From positions 292,961-356,960 of the forward strand of contig NZ_JWLJ01000001.1 in assembly GCF_000813985.1 (NCBI RefSeq): a stretch of DNA of 64,000 bases. Reading direction: 5' to 3'. Made by a program: the position numbers and the translations under genes. The notes beneath the pieces were generated by a model that did not search any database, had not been told where the DNA came from, and saw nothing but the letters and a program-made list of their open reading frames with translations. This DNA comes from Ruegeria sp. ANG-R (lineage in GTDB: Bacteria; Pseudomonadota; Alphaproteobacteria; Rhodobacterales; Rhodobacteraceae). Below are positions 46,688-55,931 of this stretch, in pieces; the first letter of the stretch is position 1, and every line of letters starts with the position of its first letter.

Positions 46688-48199
46688 ATGGACTTCATTT
46701 ATTACTTCGGAGATGTATTCACGCCGCTGTCTTTCATGCTGCTGTTGGGGGGCACGATTGGGGGGCTGATCCTGGGGGCGACGCCGGGCTTGTCGCCCAC
46801 AATGGCGGTCGCACTACTGATCCCGTTCACCTTTCAACTGGAGGCTGCGCAAGGTCTGATCCTACTGGGTGCGGCCTATACGTCGACCGTCGCAGGTGGT
46901 GCGGTCAGTGCTATTTTGCTTAAGATCCCCGGTGCGCCAGCAAATATCGCAACGACGTTGGACGGGCATACCATGGCCAAACAGGGGCAGGGTGCTCGGG
47001 CGCTGCAATTGTCGTTTCTGGCCTCGGCCGTGGGCGGCGTTTTTGGCGTGCTTCTGTTGATTTTTCTGACCCCCGTGTTGGCGAAATGGGCTTTGGCTTT
47101 CGGGCCGTCACATCTGTTCTGGCTGGCTATTCTGGGCGTAACAGTGATCGGGACGCTGGATTCCGCCTCGGTGGTCAAAGGTCTGCTTTCAGGCTGTATC
47201 GGGTTGTGGCTGGCCACAATTGGCTTTGACGACATCATGGGGGCGCAACGTTTTATCTTTCACCCCGCGTTGGGCGGCGGCATCAATATCATCGCCGCGC
47301 TGATTGGCCTGTTCGCGATCCCGCAGGTGCTGACAATGTTCGCAAAGGGTCGCCACAACACCGGTGCCGAAGTGATTGAAGTACAACGGCATTCTATCCT
47401 CGAAGCTTTCCGAGAGCTTTTCAGCCGTACTCGAGCATTGAGCATCGGAACATTGACTGGGTCGATCATCGGTCTGATCCCCGGTGTTGGAGGGCAAATC
47501 GCGGGGCTCGTCGCTTATGATCAGACCAAGAAATTCTCGTCCGAGAAAGACAAGTTCGGCACAGGTCATTCCGAAGGCGTAATCGCCGCGGAGTCTGCCA
47601 ATAACGCGATGGTGGGCCCGTCTTTGGTGCCGCTGCTGACCCTTTCGATCCCAGGTAGCCCAACCGCCGCCGTGCTGCTGGGCGGATTGCTGATACATGG
47701 GATTTTCCCGGGTTCCGACCTCTTCGATAACCATCCAGACGTGGCATGGACATTCATCAACTCGATGCTGATTGGACAGGTTCTGATGTGCGTCTTTGGC
47801 CTCTATGTCGCCGGGCTCGCAGCACGTGTAGCCCAAGTCCCGCAATCGGTGATGGCAGCGATCGTTCTGGCACTGTCTGTATTCGGGGCCTATTCGGTGC
47901 AGGGGTCGATGGGCGACGTCTATGTCATGGCCTGTCTTGGCATCGGCATGTTCTTTCTGGAACGTTTCGGATTCTCTGCCGCACCGCTGGTGCTGGGTCT
48001 GATCCTTGGCCCCATCGCCGAAGCCAACTTTATTCAAGGCGGGATGATCGCCGACGCGACCGTCGGCAAGGCTTCGTATTTCTTAACTGGTGGACTGAAC
48101 CTGTTGCTGATTGCAGTGGTGCTTGCCTCAATCGCTTACTCGGTCTGGATGGAATTGCGCCACCGTCGCTACACCACCAAAGAGGAGGCGCAGGCATGA
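46688..48199 (+). CDS. tctA: Tripartite tricarboxylate transporter, large permease (TctA family)
   Basis: 503 residues, about 12 membrane helices. Family segments: GLILGATPGLSPTMAVALLI, TSTVAGGAVSAILLKIPGAP and TLSIPGSPTAAVLLGGLLIH. It forms the main channel of a secondary transporter that uses a periplasmic binding protein. Starts with ATG at 46688 (GGGAGG upstream). ATGA overlap with tctB. Confidence 0.93.
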   Translation: MDFIYYFGDVFTPLSFMLLLGGTIGGLILGATPGLSPTMAVALLIPFTFQLEAAQGLILLGAAYTSTVAGGAVSAILLKIPGAPANIATTLDGHTMAKQGQGARALQLSFLASAVGGVFGVLLLIFLTPVLAKWALAFGPSHLFWLAILGVTVIGTLDSASVVKGLLSGCIGLWLATIGFDDIMGAQRFIFHPALGGGINIIAALIGLFAIPQVLTMFAKGRHNTGAEVIEVQRHSILEAFRELFSRTRALSIGTLTGSIIGLIPGVGGQIAGLVAYDQTKKFSSEKDKFGTGHSEGVIAAESANNAMVGPSLVPLLTLSIPGSPTAAVLLGGLLIHGIFPGSDLFDNHPDVAWTFINSMLIGQVLMCVFGLYVAGLAARVAQVPQSVMAAIVLALSVFGAYSVQGSMGDVYVMACLGIGMFFLERFGFSAAPLVLGLILGPIAEANFIQGGMIADATVGKASYFLTGGLNLLLIAVVLASIAYSVWMELRHRRYTTKEEAQA

Positions 48200-48651
48200 A
48201 CCGCTCGCAACACGTATTCGGGTCGGGTCTGGTATTTGCCGTCGGTCTATGGGTGACCTGGGTCAGCTATACCCAGCAACCGGCCGAGGCATTCCTGTTC
48301 CCGCGTCTAATCGCATCAGTTTTCGTGGTTCTGGCCGGGTGGACATTTGGCAAAGCGGTGATGGGCCTGTCCAAGGTCGGAAATGGTGTAACACGCACGA
48401 TGTTCCTGAACATGCTGCCGGGCTTGGTCATTACGCTTATCTACGTGTTCTGGGCCGCCAAATCGCTGGGCTTCTATACAGCCACGGCAATCGCATTTTT
48501 CATTTTACTGTCGATTTACGACCCGGCCCCGCACGACGAGGCAAAAAGCTGGATGAAGCGCTGCATTATCACGGGTGTCTTTGTGACGGTGATGTACGGT
48601 CTCTTCGCCATGCTTCTAAACGTCTACACACCAAAGGAAATTCTGTTCTGA
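48196..48651 (+). CDS. tctB: Tripartite tricarboxylate transporter, small permease (TctB family)
   Basis: 151 residues, four membrane helices (first one VFGSGLVFAVGLWVTWVSYT). TctB family is inferred from size, topology, PAEAFLFPRLIA motif and place between tctA and tctC. ATG at 48196 overlaps the tctA stop. Confidence 0.88.
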   Translation: MNRSQHVFGSGLVFAVGLWVTWVSYTQQPAEAFLFPRLIASVFVVLAGWTFGKAVMGLSKVGNGVTRTMFLNMLPGLVITLIYVFWAAKSLGFYTATAIAFFILLSIYDPAPHDEAKSWMKRCIITGVFVTVMYGLFAMLLNVYTPKEILF

Positions 48652-48695
48652 CCACATGATCCACGTGGCTGAACCTTATCTGGGAGGAAACGCAA

Positions 48696-49655
48696 ATGAG
48701 ACGAATGATAGCAGGGGCGGCATTGGCCCTTATGAGCCTGACAGGCACGGCGACGGCCGAGGACTATCCTGAACGACCACTTATGTTGATGGTCAGCTAC
48801 GGTGCAGGTGGTGCGACCGATTTCCAGGCGAGGATCGTCACCATGACCGCCGGGAACGAGGATGCGCTGGGGATGCCCATAGCCATTATCAACAAACCCG
48901 GCGCCGGCGGGCGCGTAGGCTGGAACTGGTTTGCCACTCAGGCAGACCCGGATGGTTATACGCTGGCGGCGTACAACGTGCCGCACTTTATTGCTCAATC
49001 GATTAAGGGTGGCGTTGAGTATTCGGCCGACAGTTTTGAACCCATCGCAAACTGGGGCGCTGACCCAGCGGTTTTCGTGGTCGGTGCGGACAGCGAATTC
49101 AACTCGATGGAAGACGTGGTTGCCTTTGCCAAAGAAAACCCTGGGAAATTAACTGTATCGGGGGCAGGCCTCTTTGTTGGCCACCATATTGCAGCCTTAC
49201 AGATCGACAAGGCTGCTGGAACCAAAATGGCCTACATCCCGACCAAAGGCGGCGGGGCTGCGGCCATGAAAGCGGTGATTGCCGGTGAAGTCATGGGCGG
49301 TATCAACAACCTTTCCGATGCTTTCCGCGCGCAAGAAGCTGGAAATGTCAAAATCCTTGGCGTTGCCGATCTAGAGCGCAATGCGTTCCTGCCGGACGTA
49401 CCGACAATGATGGAGCAGGGTCTGGATGTAGACAACTCCTCAGTCAATTTCCGAGGTGTGATGGTGCCCAAAGGTACGCCACCCGAAGTTATCGAGAAAC
49501 TCTCGGCAACCGTACCCGAGATGTTCGCCAATTCTCGCGTCGCCAAGAAAATGGAGGCTGGCGGTTCCCCTATGCACATCATGACACGTGACGAAGTGAT
49601 CGAGATGTGGGCGCAGCGTCAGCAAACACTGAACGAGTTGCTGGCCGGTCTCTAA
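48696..49655 (+). CDS. tctC: Tripartite tricarboxylate transporter substrate-binding protein (TctC/Bug family)
   Basis: 319 residues. Signal peptide (MIAGAALALMSLTGTATAED) then a Bug-type binding fold: ERPLMLMVSYGAGGATDFQA, IINKPGAGGRVGWNWFA, FEPIANWGADPAVFVV and GGGAAAMKAVIAGEVMGGIN. It captures a carboxylate (here possibly sulfoacetate) in the periplasm. GGGAGGAAA upstream. Order A-B-C is the reverse of the classic C-B-A operon. A hairpin follows. Confidence 0.92.
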   Translation: MRRMIAGAALALMSLTGTATAEDYPERPLMLMVSYGAGGATDFQARIVTMTAGNEDALGMPIAIINKPGAGGRVGWNWFATQADPDGYTLAAYNVPHFIAQSIKGGVEYSADSFEPIANWGADPAVFVVGADSEFNSMEDVVAFAKENPGKLTVSGAGLFVGHHIAALQIDKAAGTKMAYIPTKGGGAAAMKAVIAGEVMGGINNLSDAFRAQEAGNVKILGVADLERNAFLPDVPTMMEQGLDVDNSSVNFRGVMVPKGTPPEVIEKLSATVPEMFANSRVAKKMEAGGSPMHIMTRDEVIEMWAQRQQTLNELLAGL

Positions 49656-49671
49656 TCCGGACGGACATAGT

Positions 49672-49692
49672 GGGGCGGAGTTGGTCCGCCCC
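49672..49692 (+). terminator. Intercistronic hairpin after tctC
   Basis: GGGGCGGA (49672-49679) and TCCGCCCC (49685-49692) form a perfect eight-base stem with a five-base loop, 16 bases after the tctC stop and 22 before the aldehyde dehydrogenase start. No T-run follows. It may protect the transporter mRNA or reduce readthrough, so that the binding protein is made in excess. Confidence 0.5.
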
Positions 49693-49714
49693 GAACAACA
49701 TATCGAGGACCAAG

Positions 49715-51136
49715 ATGAACGCTCAGGACGGGATTTCACCGGAAATAGCCGAAGTAGATCGTATCGTAGCTCAGGCGCGCAAGGCGCAGAGGGATTTCGA
49801 AGCTGGTGGAAGTCAGGCGCTATACGACAAAGCAGCACTGGCAGCGGGATGGGCCATCATGGAACCAACGCGCAATCGGACGCTGGCGGAAACTGCGGTT
49901 GAAACCACCGGTCTGGGCAACGTGCCGGACAAGATCACAAAGAACCACCGAAAGACGCTGGGTTTGTTACGGGATATCGCTGGCGCGAAAACTCATGGTA
50001 TCATTAGTGATGACCCGAAAACTGGCATCACTGAGATTGCCCGCCCGATCGGCGTGATCGGTGCGGTTGTGCCGTCAACCAACCCCGCCGCGACGCCCGC
50101 GAACAACATCATCAACGCGCTCAAAGGCGGCAACTCCATCGTGGTGGCACCCTCACCCAAAGGCGTGGCGTCCTGCGAAATGTTGGTTGACTACATCCAT
50201 TCCGAATTCGACAAGCTGGGGCTGGACCGCAATTTGGTTCAGATGATCCCCGCACCCGGATCAAAGGCCAAGACGCAATGTCTTATGGAAACTGTTGATC
50301 GGGTGATTTGTACTGGTAGCCAGAATAATGTCCACCGTGCGCAATCCTGTGGTACCCCGGCCGTGGCGGTTGGTGCCGGCAACGTGACCGTGATTGTGGA
50401 CGAGACCGCTGATTTGCAGGCAGCGGCAGCCAAAATCACGGCTTCAAAATGTTTCGACAACGCGACGTCTTGTTCTTCTGAGAACGCGCTGGTCGTGGTG
50501 GACGCTGTCTATGACGCGTTCGTGGCCGCAATGGCTGCCGAGGGCGGCGCTTTGGTGCCGTCCTCTGAGGCAAGTGATATCGTGGCGCGACTTTGGCCTG
50601 ATGGACATCTCAACCGTTCAGTCATAGCCCAGGACGCCGAAAATATGCTCGAAGCCTTGGGGATGGCGGGCAAAGTACCTGAGGGGACTAGATATCTGGC
50701 GGTGGAGACAGACGGAATCGGCCCGGATCATCCTTTGTCAGGCGAAAAGCTCAGTCGGGTCCTGGCTCTCTATCGTGCTGCAGATTTTGAGGCGGCCAAG
50801 GCCCTTGCGTCTCGCATTTTGGCGCACCAGGGGGCCGGGCATTCGGTTGGCATCCATACTGATGACGACGCGCGTGCGATTGGGCTGGGTCGTGATTTGC
50901 CAACCTGCCGGGTCATCGTAAATCAGCCGCATACCTTTGCCACGGGTGGTAGCTTCACCAATGGGATGCCTTTTTCCCTTTCGATGGGTTGTGGCAGCTG
51001 GGGTGGTAATTCCATCGACACCAACCTGCATTGGCGGCATTTCGTCCAAACCACCAAGATCATTCGGGAAACCCCCCCGCGCGAACCGGGGCTGGAGGAG
51101 GTTTTCGGCGAATACTGGTCGGAGGTTGGAAAATGA
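49715..51136 (+). CDS. sauS: Acylating aldehyde dehydrogenase, probable sulfoacetaldehyde dehydrogenase
   Basis: 473 residues. CoA-acylating branch (EutE/PduP/AdhE-like): VVPSTNPAATPANNIINALK, GGNSIVVAPSPKGVAS and the nucleophile Cys in CFDNATSCSSENALVVVD. It would reduce an acyl-CoA to aldehyde with NAD(P)H. The next gene is an acyl-CoA ligase and a LacI regulator lies upstream, the SauR-SauS-SauT set known from Cupriavidus necator, so reduction of sulfoacetyl-CoA to sulfoacetaldehyde is the leading idea. Another acid as substrate is possible. ATG 49715 is the first start giving only conserved sequence. Confidence 0.75.
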   Translation: MNAQDGISPEIAEVDRIVAQARKAQRDFEAGGSQALYDKAALAAGWAIMEPTRNRTLAETAVETTGLGNVPDKITKNHRKTLGLLRDIAGAKTHGIISDDPKTGITEIARPIGVIGAVVPSTNPAATPANNIINALKGGNSIVVAPSPKGVASCEMLVDYIHSEFDKLGLDRNLVQMIPAPGSKAKTQCLMETVDRVICTGSQNNVHRAQSCGTPAVAVGAGNVTVIVDETADLQAAAAKITASKCFDNATSCSSENALVVVDAVYDAFVAAMAAEGGALVPSSEASDIVARLWPDGHLNRSVIAQDAENMLEALGMAGKVPEGTRYLAVETDGIGPDHPLSGEKLSRVLALYRAADFEAAKALASRILAHQGAGHSVGIHTDDDARAIGLGRDLPTCRVIVNQPHTFATGGSFTNGMPFSLSMGCGSWGGNSIDTNLHWRHFVQTTKIIRETPPREPGLEEVFGEYWSEVGK

Positions 51137-52644
51137 TGGAACCACCGGCAGGATCCGTCCGCGATTGGTTGGATCACAGAGCAAGTCATGGCGGAACCGG
51201 GTTCGTATTTCCGGACGGGGCATCGGACCTGAGTTGGGGGGAATTGCGCGAAACGTCCCGCCGCATCGCAGTTATGTTAACCGGCCTGGGTGTGGAGAAA
51301 GGAGAAAGCGTTGCGATCCTATACCCTAACTGCCGTGAAGCGCTAGAGATCCTTTTCGGCGTCCTGTATGGCGGATTCCGGGCGACGATGATTAACCTTG
51401 TCGCTGGTGACAGCGCCGTGGCCTATGCACTGGAACACAGTGGTGCACGCTATAGCTTTGTGCATCCTGGACAAATGGAACTCTTCGAGCGCACAGCCGA
51501 TCCTGCGAGGATCACCCCGTTACAAGTTGCAGATGTTGTCGACAATGGCGGTAACTTGCACAGCATCTCGTCCGATAGCCATGCGCTGTTGATGTACACC
51601 TCGGGAACGACTGGGCGTCCAAAAGGCGTGGTTCACACACATTCCAGCCTGCTGGCAGGCGGCTGGACGACTATGATCGCTCATGAGTTGTCCGAGGCTG
51701 ATCGCGGGTTTTGCGTTTTGCCGATCTACCATATCAACGGGCTGTGCGTGACAGTCATGGGAACGCTTGTCTCAGGCGGGTCGTTGGCTATGTGCGAACG
51801 ATTTTCGGTCAGCCGTTTCTGGGACAACCTTGGTAAAGTCGAGGCAACCTGGTTTTCAGTTGTACCAACTATCATTTCACACTTGCTACATTCGGGTTCC
51901 AAGCCGGATGCGCTTACTCGCCAGCGAGTGCGTTTCGGTCGCTCTGCGTCTTCGGCATTGGCGCCGGATGTACAGCGCGCCTTTGAAGACCGTTTCGAGA
52001 TCCCCATCGTGGAAACTATGGGTCTTACGGAAACCTCGGCACAAATTCTGTCCAATCCGTTGCCTCCAGGCGTTCGCAAGATAGGCTCACCCGGCATTGC
52101 ATATGGGAACGAGGCGGCAATCTTTGACGCGAACCTTCGACAGGTTCCACACGGATCAGAAGGTGAATTGGTCATTCGCGGACCAAATGTAATGCTGGAG
52201 TACCTCAACGACCAAGACGCAACCATGAGCACGTTTACGTCTGACGGGTGGTTACGAACCGGTGATCTCGCCCGCATGGACGAGGACGGTTATGTTTTTG
52301 TCACCGGCCGATTGAAGGAGCTGATCATAAAAGGTGGCGAAAACATTGCGCCCCGAGAGATTGATGAAGCGCTTTATTCGCATCCCGATGTTGTTGAAGC
52401 CGCCGCTTTTGCGCGTCCCTGCAAAAGCTATGGTGAAACCGTCGAGGCAGCTGTCAAAATTCGCGAAGGGTCCCAAGTGACATCTCTGGGCCTGACGAAA
52501 CTTTGTGAAGCTCAATTGGGGCGTTTCAAGTCCCCTGATGAAGTTCATATCTTGCCGGAGCTTCCTAAAGGACCGTCAGGAAAGATTCAGAGAAACAGAA
52601 TACTCGAGATCGTTGGCGACAAGGCGAACGACTTGAAGATATAA
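51133..52644 (+). CDS. sauT: AMP-dependent acyl-CoA ligase, probable sulfoacetate-CoA ligase
   Basis: 503 residues. ANL-family motifs: LLMYTSGTTGRPKGVVHTHS (A3), GYVFVTGRLKELIIKGGENI (A8 region) and LPKGPSGKIQRN (A10 Lys). It would activate a carboxylate with ATP and CoA in the cytosol and feed the acylating dehydrogenase. ATG 51133 overlaps the previous stop (ATGA) with GGAGG seven bases upstream. The downstream step (sulfoacetaldehyde acetyltransferase, Xsc) is not in this window. Substrate is inferred from the gene set. Confidence 0.75.
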   Translation: MMEPPAGSVRDWLDHRASHGGTGFVFPDGASDLSWGELRETSRRIAVMLTGLGVEKGESVAILYPNCREALEILFGVLYGGFRATMINLVAGDSAVAYALEHSGARYSFVHPGQMELFERTADPARITPLQVADVVDNGGNLHSISSDSHALLMYTSGTTGRPKGVVHTHSSLLAGGWTTMIAHELSEADRGFCVLPIYHINGLCVTVMGTLVSGGSLAMCERFSVSRFWDNLGKVEATWFSVVPTIISHLLHSGSKPDALTRQRVRFGRSASSALAPDVQRAFEDRFEIPIVETMGLTETSAQILSNPLPPGVRKIGSPGIAYGNEAAIFDANLRQVPHGSEGELVIRGPNVMLEYLNDQDATMSTFTSDGWLRTGDLARMDEDGYVFVTGRLKELIIKGGENIAPREIDEALYSHPDVVEAAAFARPCKSYGETVEAAVKIREGSQVTSLGLTKLCEAQLGRFKSPDEVHILPELPKGPSGKIQRNRILEIVGDKANDLKI

Positions 52645-52916
52645 ACTTCTGTGACGCCGTGTGTTTGAAAATCCAGTGTTCGCACTTCTGATGCTGCGCA
52701 GCGGCACCGTCAGAGTTGCTTAGTGTCTTCTTTGAGCCGGACTGCCGTCAATTCAGGTGCTGAAATGCTATGCGTCACACCAAAGGCAGCTTTGACGGAC
52801 AGCAGAGCGACATCGCATTTGGAACGTGGAAGTCCGCTTTGGGCGTATTGCGTTGAAGAACTTTTGCTTGATCGCGCAGTAAGTCGCTGAATCAATTTCC
52901 TCGACGAGCGGAAGGA
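52645..52916. other. Gap before IS1182-type element, no gene
   Basis: 272 bases with no believable gene. It lies between the ligase stop and the transposase start and presumably includes the left end of the insertion element, but no convincing terminal repeat could be paired by eye. Confidence 0.4.
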
Positions 52917-54104
52917 TTGGCGATGCTGGGACCGAAGCAGGCAATGCAGGTGGCGTTGTTCTACGAAGTCTCGCTTGAGGACCATGTCCCTCAAGATCAC
53001 CTGTTGCGTTCGATTGATCGGTTCCTCGATCTTGGTGTCATCGGTGCCCATCTGGCGGATTTCTATAGCCCTACCGGCCGGCCCTCCGTCGATCCCGGGC
53101 TGCTGGTCGGCTGTTGCTTCGGCATCCGCTCCGAGCGACGGTTGTGCGAAGAGGTGCATTTGAACCTGGCATATCGCTGGTTCTGTCGTCTCGATCTGAC
53201 TGACCGCGCGCCTGATCACTCGACGTTTACCAAGAACCGGCATGGACGCTTCCGCGAGAGCGAACTGCTGCGTCATCTGTTCGAGACGACTGTTGCGCGG
53301 TGTATCGAAGAAGGTCTGGTGAACGGGCAGCGCATGGCAGTCGAAGCCGATGCCATTAAACAGAATTCAACGCCAAAAGAAGAATGGGACGTATCGGCCA
53401 TTGATCCGGCGAATGCGCTCCGTGCTGTGAAGGAGTATCTCAACACTCTGGATGAGACGGCTTTCAGAGCTGCGCGTGAGGTGCAGCCCAATTTCGCCTC
53501 ACATTCTGACCCTGCAAGCCAATGGGCGGCGGCCCGTAAAGGTCCAGCATTCTTTAGCTATTCCGGCAACTATCTGATCGACACGGACCATGGCGTCATC
53601 GTCCCCTCACATCGTTTGCAAAGCAAACGACTGCCAGGCAACGGATGTGGAAGCCACACGGTCCATCCGACAAGCTGAGGTCGGATCAACCAAAACCATG
53701 CTGGACCGGGTAGAGGACAAGTTCGATCTGCACCCCGAACGGCTGATCGCCGGCACCGCTTACGGCACCGGGCCACTTCTTGGATGGCTGGTCGACCGCA
53801 AGATCGTGCCGCACATTCCTGTCTTTGATAAATCCGGGCGCAACGACGGAATCTGGACCCATGCGGACTTCGAATGGGACGCCGGGAACGATCAGTACAT
53901 CTGTCCCGGAGGTCATACATTGAGGCAATTCCGCCGCAACTACTCGGATCCGAACAGAGGGCAAACCGGCAAAGGAACGGCCTGTTATCGCGCCTTGAAA
54001 AAGTCTGTCAGACCTACCCGTCGAAAGCCAAGTGCTGCCCGAACGCCGATGCTCGAAAAATCACACGTGAAGAATACGAAGAGTTTCATGACTTGCTCCA
54101 ATAG
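52917..54104 (+). mobile_element. IS1182-family transposase, frameshifted and 3'-truncated
   Basis: The first frame (52917-53678) starts MLGPKQAMQVALFYEVSLED and holds the N-terminal half (DSTPEE-like, here FYSPTGRPSVDPGLLVGCCF and DLTDRAPDHSTFTKNRHG). The frame then shifts near 53640 to DVEATRSIRQAEVGSTKTML and HIPVFDKSGRNDGIWTHADF, and again near 53990 to CQTYPSKAKCCPNADARK. The end (the conserved C-terminal DDE-side helix) is absent. A dead copy. It runs into the last bases of the siderophore reductase gene on the other strand. Confidence 0.85.
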
Positions 54105-55135
54105 CCAGCAATGTAAGAAGTTGCCGGATCGCCGCCCTTCACCTTGTAGGCAGCCCTGACTTTCTGTGCGTCCGCCTTTTCGCAGGCGAACCAAAGGAAA
54201 TGGTCGGGAAATTCGTTGTGCTCAGCCAATGCGATATCAGACAGATTTTGGTCATTTTCCGGACCAAGCCAGGTTATCGAAACTCCACTGGGCGCGCTGA
54301 GAGGATAGGCACATTCGGGGCCGCCCTCTGCCCGAACGGTAACGTGTCCTTCGCTGTCTTCCGGCAAGTCTTCAAGGATACGTGCGACTGCGGGCAGGGC
54401 GGTTTCGTCAGCAAACATCAGAATGCGCCGTGTGTCGGGGATTCCGCCGCCCCCGGGACCTACCACAGCTACTTTAGTTCCTGGCTCAACCTGACTGGCC
54501 CACGCCGATACGCGACCACCGTCATGTTGAAACACGTCAAAATCCATCACACCTTCGTCGCGATCGATCCAGCGCGTTGTATAGACCGGCCTGTGCAGCG
54601 CCTTGTCGCCTTTGGGCCAAACCGTTGCTCCGTTTTCGGAAACAAAGGGCCACTCTACTTCGTCAACTCCTTCCGGGGGCAGAACGATACGAAAGTGAAT
54701 TGCATCATCCTGAAAACTGGACAAACCCCGAGCCTTGATCCGAACGCGCAGAAAACACGTTCCAATGGCGCGAACTGATTGAACCGTAGCAAAGTGAAAA
54801 TTGGGCGGCAGGCCACCGGCTTTTTCAGCATCTGACCATCTCAGCACGGCGGCGGCATCCGGTGCAAAGTGCATCAGATGCTCAACAAGGCTCTCCTTAA
54901 GCATGAATAGCCAATCCTGCTTGGCGGCTGACACCGTCGCGGTGACGCCTCCGGGCACTGCGCCAAAGCTGTAGTGACCAAACGGCGTTTCCAGCGTGAC
55001 ACGCTCATCAGTGTCTTCGATGACCGGGAGGTCGTGTTCCTGCGCTTCGTGCAACATCACCATACGCATCGCCGGAAAACTCAGTTCGGGTAATGTGGTT
55101 TCGGCGTGCAGAGAAAATTCGGGGCGGATGGTCAT
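54086..55135 (-). CDS. Siderophore-interacting protein (FAD-dependent ferric reductase) with DUF2218
   Basis: 349 residues. About residues 1-95 form a DUF2218-like domain (TLETPFGHYSFGAVPGGVTA); the rest is the SIP/ViuB fold: PVYTTRWIDRDEGVMDFDVF (FAD binding), EPGTKVAVVGPGGGGIPDTR and HFLWFACEKADAQKVRAAYK. It reduces ferric siderophore in the cytosol to release iron. Its end (GYWSKS and stop) overlaps the transposase remnant, so the final few codons probably come from the insertion. 12 bases downstream of the ATPase. Confidence 0.88.
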   Translation of the reverse strand: MTIRPEFSLHAETTLPELSFPAMRMVMLHEAQEHDLPVIEDTDERVTLETPFGHYSFGAVPGGVTATVSAAKQDWLFMLKESLVEHLMHFAPDAAAVLRWSDAEKAGGLPPNFHFATVQSVRAIGTCFLRVRIKARGLSSFQDDAIHFRIVLPPEGVDEVEWPFVSENGATVWPKGDKALHRPVYTTRWIDRDEGVMDFDVFQHDGGRVSAWASQVEPGTKVAVVGPGGGGIPDTRRILMFADETALPAVARILEDLPEDSEGHVTVRAEGGPECAYPLSAPSGVSITWLGPENDQNLSDIALAEHNEFPDHFLWFACEKADAQKVRAAYKVKGGDPATSYIAGYWSKS

Positions 55136-55147
55136 CGAAGCCTCCTC

Positions 55148-55930
55148 TCAGGCTGGAATAACGTGGGGGGTTCCGTGCACCGGATCAGCGATCACGGTGC
55201 AGGGCAGGGCAAAGACCTGATCCATTGTCTGTTCGGTAATCACTTCGGCTGGCGATCCTTCGCGATGTACCTTGCCATCTTTCAAAGCGACAATGTGATC
55301 GGCAAAGCGTGCAGCGAGATTGATGTCGTGCAGCACCATGGCAACCGTACGTCCGGTTTCCCGGTTCAGTTTCTGCACCAGTGTCAACAGATCGATCTGA
55401 TGTGGCAGATCAAGGTAGGTTGTCGGTTCGTCCAAAAGCAGTATGTCGGTATCCTGAGCTAATGCCATCGCGATCCAGGCGCGTTGCCTTTGGCCTCCGG
55501 ACAGGGACTCCAATGGGCGATGGGCGTTATCCGCCATACCCGTTTTGTCCAAAGCATTGGCAACTGCTGCAGCGTCCGCTTTAGACCATTGACGGAGTGC
55601 GGATTGATGCGGTGTACGTCCTCGGACGACCAGATCGTGAACGGACAAGCCTTCGGGTGCGGTCGGCATCTGCGGCAAGATCGCAAGGCGGCGCGCTACC
55701 GAACGGCTGCTCTGCCTGTGGATTGCCTTGCCATCCAGGACGACTTGCCCTTTTTGCACCGATTGCAATCGCGCAAGCGATCTGAGCAACGTGGATTTCC
55801 CGCATGCGTTGGGACCGACGATAACAGTCAGGCTTCCGTCCGGGATTGTCACGAATAGCTCGTTTAAAACAGAAGATTTGCCAAAGGAAACCGAGAGATC
55901 CTTGGCCATGAGACGAGAGGGCTGAGACAT
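55148..55930 (-). CDS. Iron-siderophore ABC transporter ATP-binding protein
   Basis: 260 residues, FepC/FhuC type. Walker A VGPNACGKSTLLRSL, Q-loop LPQMPTAP, signature LSGGQRQRAWIA, Walker B DILLLDEPTTYLDL and H-loop VMVLHDINLAARFA. It powers uptake through the two permeases encoded just upstream. One base separates it from the second permease. Confidence 0.95.
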   Translation of the reverse strand: MSQPSRLMAKDLSVSFGKSSVLNELFVTIPDGSLTVIVGPNACGKSTLLRSLARLQSVQKGQVVLDGKAIHRQSSRSVARRLAILPQMPTAPEGLSVHDLVVRGRTPHQSALRQWSKADAAAVANALDKTGMADNAHRPLESLSGGQRQRAWIAMALAQDTDILLLDEPTTYLDLPHQIDLLTLVQKLNRETGRTVAMVLHDINLAARFADHIVALKDGKVHREGSPAEVITEQTMDQVFALPCTVIADPVHGTPHVIPA

Positions 55931-55931
55931 C

